In this document: piece by piece, positions 57,728-64,000 of the stretch
Position numbering within the stretch: the first letter of the stretch is position 1
Layout: each line of letters opens with the position of its first letter
Position numbers and translations under genes: made by a program
The notes under the pieces: generated by a model
What the model saw: the letters and a program-made list of their open reading frames with translations, nothing else
What the model was told of the DNA's origin: nothing
The model's database searches: none
Source of the DNA: Dichetophora obliterata
Taxonomy: Eukaryota; Arthropoda; Insecta; Diptera; Sciomyzidae
Length of the DNA stretch: 64,000 nt
NCBI GenBank assembly: GCA_963920525.1
Contig: OY986439.1
Span: 25,598,319 to 25,662,318, forward strand
Reading direction: 5' to 3'

Positions 57728-59403
57728 TTGAACTTGGAATTAAAGGTTTTGATTGGAAAGCAACATCATTTCTGTCAGCAGCAAACTTATTTTTGGTAAC
57801 AAATGATGGCATCAATCACGTTGGGAATCGCTTGAAACGTGTTAAACGAAGTTAAATAAAACAAATATCCAAAATTTTTTCATCCATTCAAAAGTTTTAA
57901 ACACTAAGGATCTTTGATCAAGAAAAAAAAAGTGGGAGAGTGTTATTCCCTACTTATAACAAGCGTTATAACAAAATTGATCATTTATTGTTTTCATCCC
58001 ATTTCATTATAAAATCTGTCAGATTTTCTTTTAAAATATATTTTCTTCAAATATTTAAAAAATTGCTACTAAAATGAAAGGGATTTTGTAAAAGTGATTT
58101 TGATAAGAATTATAAATTCTTTATTTTTTTCAATAAAAATTCTTTTAAATATAAAATCATTCACATGGCGTTAAAAGCAAGGCATTTTTACCACATGGGA
58201 GACTTGATGTTTGTATGGGGTTATTTCTAAAAAAAGAAAACCTAACAAAACCTGTTAATTTCGAACCCACAACGAAGTTAGGTTAGAAGTTTAGGATCTT
58301 TTAGAAAGCCTATGAAGCCACATGTGTACAGAAATGATAAACATAAATTAGAAGCGAATTAAATTGAGCGCTGTATTCTAAGATTATTTCAACATATATG
58401 AAATTTTATTCCACGTTTGGTTTATAAAAATAAGCAGAGAAAACTAAGTAAAAAAACTGTACGACTCCAACGGGTGGTGTAAGAAGTAAGCCAAAAATTT
58501 TGATTGTGTAAACAAAGCTATAAAAAACAACATATATTCTCAGTTTCAATGCATTTGTTTCATATGTTTTTCTGGCATTCAGTCTCAAGGAAATAAGATA
58601 TAAATAAGATTCAAGAAAAAAGAAACCAACAACAACAACTGAAGCAACTGAAAATTTCAAATTTGCGCAAAAAAATTAAATTATTTACCGCCACTTAACC
58701 GGTTCAAGTATAAAAATGTGCTGCTTAAAATTCTAACGAAGGAATATTTAAAAATGACGCTAAAAGATATCTACATACCGAAGCCATCAAATATCACAAT
58801 CTCTTAGATACATTTGCTACACAACACCAACAGGCAAACATATAAACATATATTTACGTGTGGATGCATGTAGGTACCCAAGCCTATAACAACCATATTT
58901 GTGTGTGTGTGTAAGCACCATTAGTAGCTGGCAGCGTTTCAATTTCACTTTCATTCCATTTGTCTGTCAGAACCATTATCAGAAGGAATACGTCGAACAT
59001 TTTGTTTTATTAATTCAAGCATGTTTTGGCCAGACTCACAACATGAGTCAAGGCAAGAAAATACAAATGAAAATGAAAGTTGAGAACAGTCAGAACAAAA
59101 ACAGAAAAAGTATAAAAAAACAATATCAATGATATATGATAGAGGCTTAGTTTGATAAAATAAAAATATGGGAAATATTTTGGGAAACAATTTTTCTCCA
59201 CATTTTATCTATATCTTAGAAATTTTGGGACAAACAAAAATTCTTTTCCAAAATTTTTCCTTAAACACAGTAAATAAGCTTATACCGTTTTGATTCAAAA
59301 CTGGACAAGCCCAAAAAATTATTTCATTTCATAGTATCGGCAAGTATTTGAAATTTGTTGAAGTCTTAGTTAAAAACTCAAAATGAAATAATTAAATAAA
59401 AAC
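57728..59403. other. AT-rich DNA, nothing recognised
   Basis: No coding signal. Frames at 58406-58660 and 58899-59201 have no domain. A GTGTGTGTGTG run lies near 58900. Confidence 0.4.
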
Positions 59404-60240
59404 TACACTCAAAAAATTACGAGTGTATATATGACTAATTACTGCGTCCATTCTACGAATTTTATTCGTAGTTTTCAGCCAAGAAAATGATTCGTAGAAT
59501 GAACGTAGTTTGGTAGGTTAGGTAAGGTTAGGTTTAGGTGGTGGCAGGTCCTTAGACCAGCTCACTTAGACCAAATTATTGGTCCGTTGTGATACCACAG
59601 ATTGGGAGAAAAAAGTAATCAAGTGAAACTTTTGTGTAGGTGTTCTTACTGTGGCAGAAGCAGTAGAAACATGTGATATTAAATCTGAAGCAAGTGTCAT
59701 GCCTTGACCTTAGTCAAGTCAAGCTACTAAGCATTCCTCTGCACAAACTTTCGTACCACTACCAACTACAACTTTTCGTCGTATATTTATGTGTTTTAAA
59801 GTTGTTTTGATTAGAAAATAAGAAAAGAAAGGTTATAGCGTAGGACCATGGCCCGGCCAGCATTCGAACCCGGGGCTCCTGAGCGACAGTCAAGCGCGCT
59901 ACTACTAGACTATCGAGGCCGACTTAGTTTGGTAAATTTATAAATATTTAATTCGTAGTCGTACAAACACAAATGTAAATTGTACGAATACATTTGTTAT
60001 ATTTACGAATGATCCTAATACCTAATTATGAAAAAACAATTCTCTCTGAGCTGAAATTTTTGTTGACGAATTTCATAAGTATATAGAACGAATAAATTCG
60101 CAGATACTACCACGGGCATTAGAAACACTCCACGAATGAATTCGTTACGATATCGCGATACAAATACTTCGTATATTTTACGAATATTCGTCGAATGCAC
60201 AAATATTTTTGCCACGAATGTTATTCGTACAATGTTAAAA
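59404..60240 (+). repeat. ACGAAT-rich element, copy C, split by a SINE
   Basis: It starts CACTCAAAAAATTACGAGTG, then GCGTCCATTCTACGAATTTT, and after removal of 59516-59924 follows copies A and B closely. At the place of the tRNA-like segment only CTGAGCTG remains (about 60047), so that segment is lost here. Confidence 0.75.
59516..59924 (-). mobile_element. Full-length tRNA-derived SINE with 10-bp target duplication
   Basis: TAGTTTGGTA stands at 59506-59515 and 59925-59934. On the minus strand the element opens with a tRNA-like head (TAGTCTAGTAGTAGCGCGC, B box GGTTCGAATGC), has a body of about 330 bp with AAGGTCAAGGCATGACACT, and ends in CTAACCTTACCTAACC. The core resembles GAGGTTAAGGCATAACACT of the SINEs at 1385 and 19345, suggesting related families with a shared core. 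Confidence 0.85.
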
Positions 60241-60537
60241 ATCTTAGACTAAATTTAAGTCTAAATATTAGTCTAAATACAGAAGTCAGCTAAAATATAT
60301 CTGCATTTTTTAAACCTTGCGACTTCAAAATTAAGCTTTTTGAATGCTTACTTATAATTAAAACACTTCTGTATTAAAACTTAAACCAAAATAAATACTA
60401 CAGCGTTATTTTTAGCTTTTTGGTTTAAATTTCAGAACAATTCTGTATTATTTTTGGTTTTCAATACAATTAAGACTAAATTCTAGTACATTTAGATATT
60501 CAATTTGTAGTTGGACCCGTAAAAACTGAGCTTGGCA
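60241..60537. other. AT-rich DNA with weak inverted repeats
   Basis: AAGTCTAAATATTAGTCTAAATAC near 60258 and a TTAAGACTAAATT-like phrase near 60470 may be decayed inverted ends of a short element. This is not firm. Confidence 0.35.
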
Positions 60538-60545
60538 ATGCTAAG

Positions 60546-61267
60546 TAGTGTCCGAATGAAACCGGAATTTTCGACGAAACCAAATCCGAGTATTCGGCAA
60601 TTTTATAATATTCGGCCAAAACCCGAAACTGGAAACAAAAATACCATTTCTTGTATAGAAGAAAAAAAATTTAATATGAAAAAGTATTCTATAAATATTG
60701 AAGTTTATAATAATTAACTAAAGTTTATTATAATAATAAAAGAGATAATTTTTTGTTCAATTCCTTACACACTCAAAATACTATGTACCTACCATGTATA
60801 TTTATATAGAACTACAAGACAAAATATATTTTTTTTTAAAGTTTAGTATTATAAGAATGGAAATATTTTGTTTTCTTTTCATTTATTCCACACACAAAGA
60901 ATTCGTTTGGAAGTTTAATTATCTCTTTTTGGCTTCTAATTAATTAAAATTAATATTAATTGCAATAGAGATGAAAAAATCGAAAATAATAGTATCGAAT
61001 TCATAAATTAATCAAAATGTTTTGCTTTTACACGATAAATCAAATTAGAGATGAATTCATCATTATTATATCGTATAACGCGTTGTAAATATCTTTATTA
61101 AACCAAACTTAATTAAATGACTGATGACTTGAATTAAATGACTGATGCACGAAATGTTTACCAAAAGTACAATATTGAGGACGAATTGCCGAAACTAGCC
61201 GAAACTGACAAAAAGGGCCGAAACTGACCGTAACCGAAACCGAAACCGAATATTCGGTCGGACACTA
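60546..61267. mobile_element. 722-bp hAT-type non-autonomous element, perfect 8-bp target duplication
   Basis: The ends TAGTGTCCGAATGAA and TTCGGTCGGACACTA are flanked by ATGCTAAG at 60538-60545 and 61268-61275. CCGAAACCGAAACCG-type repeats lie inside both ends. It is the uninterrupted relative of 31938-33992. No transposase is present. Confidence 0.87.
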
Positions 61268-61324
61268 ATGCTAAGACATAATATAAGGCCATTCGGTGTT
61301 CGTTTATTGCTCTTTTTACGTATA

Positions 61325-61393
61325 GCGCAATAGCCTAGTGGTCAGACTAGTGAACTTAAAAACTGGATGTCATGGGTTCGAATCTCACTGTCT
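61325..61393 (+). other. tRNA-like sequence (probable SINE head)
   Basis: TAGCCTAGTGGTCAGACTAG (A box region) and GGTTCGAATCTC (B box) are spaced as in tRNA genes. The start resembles the SINE heads at 1757 and 59924. The acceptor ends do not pair well, so a working tRNA is unlikely. Confidence 0.5.
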
Positions 61394-64000
61394 TTGTTAT
61401 TTTTATTTTAATATTTTAATACAAGCCTGTACTACATTTTATCCAAACTTGTATTTAAATCATATTTTAGTATTTTGCAAATGCTAAATTTGAAACCAAA
61501 GTTGGTGTGGACTAGAGCTTTCAATACCGAAGGGTTTTGACAAATCACGGCATTTGAAGTTCATGATCCCGGGATCCCGGAATTATTCGGAATCCTGATA
61601 TGCCAAAATTTTTAAATAATGGCATTAAGCTGTATTAAAAGCAGGGAATGTTAATAATTCGTTCTCTTTTAAAGCGTTTTAGCAAAACCAATTGCATGTT
61701 TTTTTATTTTTAAAATATAAATAAAAACTTAATCCTTATTCAAAATTAATATATTCAAAAACACTCAAAAGTTTATAAGACAACACTAAAACGAAATCAT
61801 AATTACTAATGCAGTCAAAAGTTACAGTTGTAATGTACAATAAAAAAAATTCAACAATATCTGGAAGTAAAAGTCAAATTCTGGAATCCCATTATGTATT
61901 TTTAGAGGAAACACTGTTAAATTTTATGATTGAAAAGATATACATCACCTGATTAAATCAGGTCGAAAAAAAATAAATTGAAAAATAACAATTATGGTAT
62001 TATGATATTTTTTAATAAAATCATAACCTTTACGGTTCTTAATTAAAGAATGTTTTCAAAATTTTTAAATGCTTAAATAATATTATAAGTTAATTTAATA
62101 CAAAACATTATGATGTTTATAGTTCCCAAAACCCAAAATATTGAAAACATCAAATTGTATTTAACTTTAATATAAACATATAAATATGCACGTAAAAAAG
62201 TTAAACAAAACAAACAACACAAACTTATCTCTAAAAAAATTTATAAAGAAAACAAAACTTCTTATTCAAATAAACTAGTAAGCTGTTAGTAATATGATAT
62301 GAATAATATATTTCTTTTATAGTAAAAAACTATAGTATAGTAATAAAAATATTGTTACTTTCAAAATTCCATGAAAGTTGAATAGCCTAGCAAACAGAGT
62401 ATTTTACTATCGCAACCTAAACAAACTAAAAATAGACTTTCAAAGTGTGTAGAGAGATAAAAAAGAACAGAATCCCAGGAACAGAAGCCCTAGTGTAGAC
62501 TTATACATAGTACAAAAATGTTTCAATTTTATTTGAAGATTTCTAACCATGTAGCCATTTTACTAAAAAATATTTTAAGTATATGAAAACACATATGACA
62601 AAAGTTATTTAAAAGATAAGTGCCAGATTTTTGAGGCAAATAAAATGCGTAGCATCCTGAATACCAAGTCATTACTGAAAAGCAGTTGGTTGTCCGGATA
62701 ACCGGTTTAACCGATTTAGCTAGAATTCAAATTATCTAGATCAAACTGTATTATTATTTATAAAAACTTTAGAATTTTTAGAAAAAAATTAGAATGGCAG
62801 ATCATAGCTACGCCACTGAGCTTCTCATAAATATATATAGATCATAAAACTAATTAAAAAATTTTTGAATTTTCGCTATAAAAATAGGAAATCTTTTGTA
62901 GGAATTTTTTAAAAAATTCGTTAAAAATAGCAATCGTTGGAACCCCAACCTAAAATTACGTGTTTGTCTTTAAAATTGATGCCTCAACTCAACACTAAAC
63001 TAAAAATACAAAAAAGTTGTTGCGAACACAATAAAAAATATGACTGAAAATTTCAGGTTAAAAAAAAAATCATAAAAATGCTGCAAAAAAAAAAAACCAC
63101 CAAAAAGACAAACTCAATATCTTTAAAATATATATATGCGTTTTTTCTGTACAACTTACGGTTTCAAAGTTACATTTGTTTGAATACAAGCACTAATTTT
63201 ATTTTTTAAGGGTTTTTTTATACTTTTGACAGTGTATGACTTTAAAAAACAATTTTTTTCAAAAAAAAAAGAACAAAGTTTAGGTTATTTTTATAAGTTT
63301 CAAATAAAGTTTCTACTATCATATAAAGTTTCAAAAAAATCGGAAACACAAAGGTCAGATTTTGCTCAAAAATAGGCGAATTGATATGGAATCATCGATA
63401 TGTGTAAATTAAACTTTATAGATATATTGCTTAAATGCTTGCCATTGTTTTAGTTTCTTTTTACTTACCATTGTTTTTTTCAAGATGCTACTAAAAGCTA
63501 ACACTAAAATATCATTGATCTTCAAAGAAGCTCAGGTGCTTTTTAAAAAAAGTTTCTAATTAACCGATTTAACTGCGGTTAATCTTTATAAAGAAATAAT
63601 TGCGGATTCTATAAATGAAAAAAAAAGTATTGAACTGAAAACTACCGATATTAACAATGTTCACAACACTTAGCCGTACGTTTATTCCCTCACGTTGTTA
63701 GCAAGCCACTAAAATTACTTAAAAATTCTAAACTCGTCTGGTCATCGTTGAATCGGGATCGTCTTCTGATGGCATGTTCCGTGAGAATGAAAACAACTTA
63801 TTTATTATGGGTTTTTTTCTTGCTGTTGTTTTGGCATTAATAGCTTCTTCAGATGTACCTCCAGTAATTGTTCATCTACATGCATATACGACTATGTTTG
63901 CATGTATGTAGCTTTTTTTGAATGTTAAGTGAGGCAAAAATTTGAATTGAAGCGATTCTTTAAACGGTTTCGGCACAGTGTTTTCAGGCTCTTCTTCTAC
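61394..64000. other. AT-rich DNA, nothing firm
   Basis: No gene is supported. At the right edge a 45-codon plus-strand frame (63774-63911) and a minus-strand frame entering from 64000 have somewhat protein-like runs but no recognised domain or splice context. Confidence 0.4.

Noticed and set aside
63773..63778. ATG on the minus strand considered as an alternative phantom exon 1 (starting MPSEDDPDSTM)
   Set aside because: The only donor in range is a poor GTTTAG, it would need an 8-kb intron across many transposons, and the nearby 55497-55511 exon fits phase and consensus far better.
63774..63911. 45-codon plus-strand frame with a signal-peptide-like start (MGFFLAVVLALIASS)
   Set aside because: A single hydrophobic run in AT-rich DNA near the window edge, with no promoter, no splice context and no known family. 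Too weak to call.
1..64000. CRISPR arrays, operons, ribosome binding sites and prophage-like regions
   Set aside because: The introns, splice sites and gene content are those of an animal nuclear genome. The regular arrays are satellites without spacers.

Overview
The window is nuclear DNA of a higher fly (Diptera, Cyclorrhapha; a tephritid- or muscid-like large, AT-rich, repeat-laden genome is the best guess). The organism is inferred from two complete insect ecdysteroid cytochrome P450 genes with short fly-type introns and GT-AG sites, from RTE, mariner, piggyBac and hAT-type transposon remains, and from the absence of any bacterial-type gene.

Only two host genes are well supported. Cyp18a1 (ecdysteroid 26-hydroxylase, hormone inactivation) runs on the + strand from 35594 to 48573 in five coding exons (537 residues). 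phantom/Cyp306a1 (ecdysteroid 25-hydroxylase, hormone synthesis) runs on the - strand from 55511 to 49968 in seven coding exons (512 residues). They are convergent, with stop codons about 1.4 kb apart, so one locus holds a maker and a destroyer of the same hormone. Both reading frames are intact through every splice junction I checked. A TATA-Inr promoter can be read about 0.4 kb upstream of the Cyp18a1 start.

The left half (1-35 kb) has no recognisable host gene. It holds dispersed repeats, a 5'-truncated RTE-type LINE with a 13-bp target duplication, nested foldback elements, a perfect 465-bp tandem duplication, two decayed piggyBac-like transposons, tRNA-derived SINEs, hexamer and 12-mer satellites (17.1-20.4 kb), a 1.5-kb palindrome (29.7-31.2 kb) and a three-level nest of DNA transposons (31.9-34.0 kb).

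The P450 region (35-55.5 kb) has transposon-filled introns: two copies of a CCCGAGTAAAAATA-ended element, a decayed mariner and a GGAA-tract array in Cyp18a1, and a 2.2-kb minisatellite in the last phantom intron. The most striking place is the phantom 5' end: its 5-codon first exon and splice donor lie inside one arm of a 415-bp inverted-repeat element flanked by TTA, and a nearly pure 1.2-kb hexamer array begins about 440 bp upstream of the start codon. The right end (57-64 kb) holds further DNA transposons, a full-length SINE with a 10-bp target duplication and a 722-bp hAT-type element with a perfect 8-bp target duplication. All alignments were made by eye; copy numbers elsewhere in the genome are unknown.
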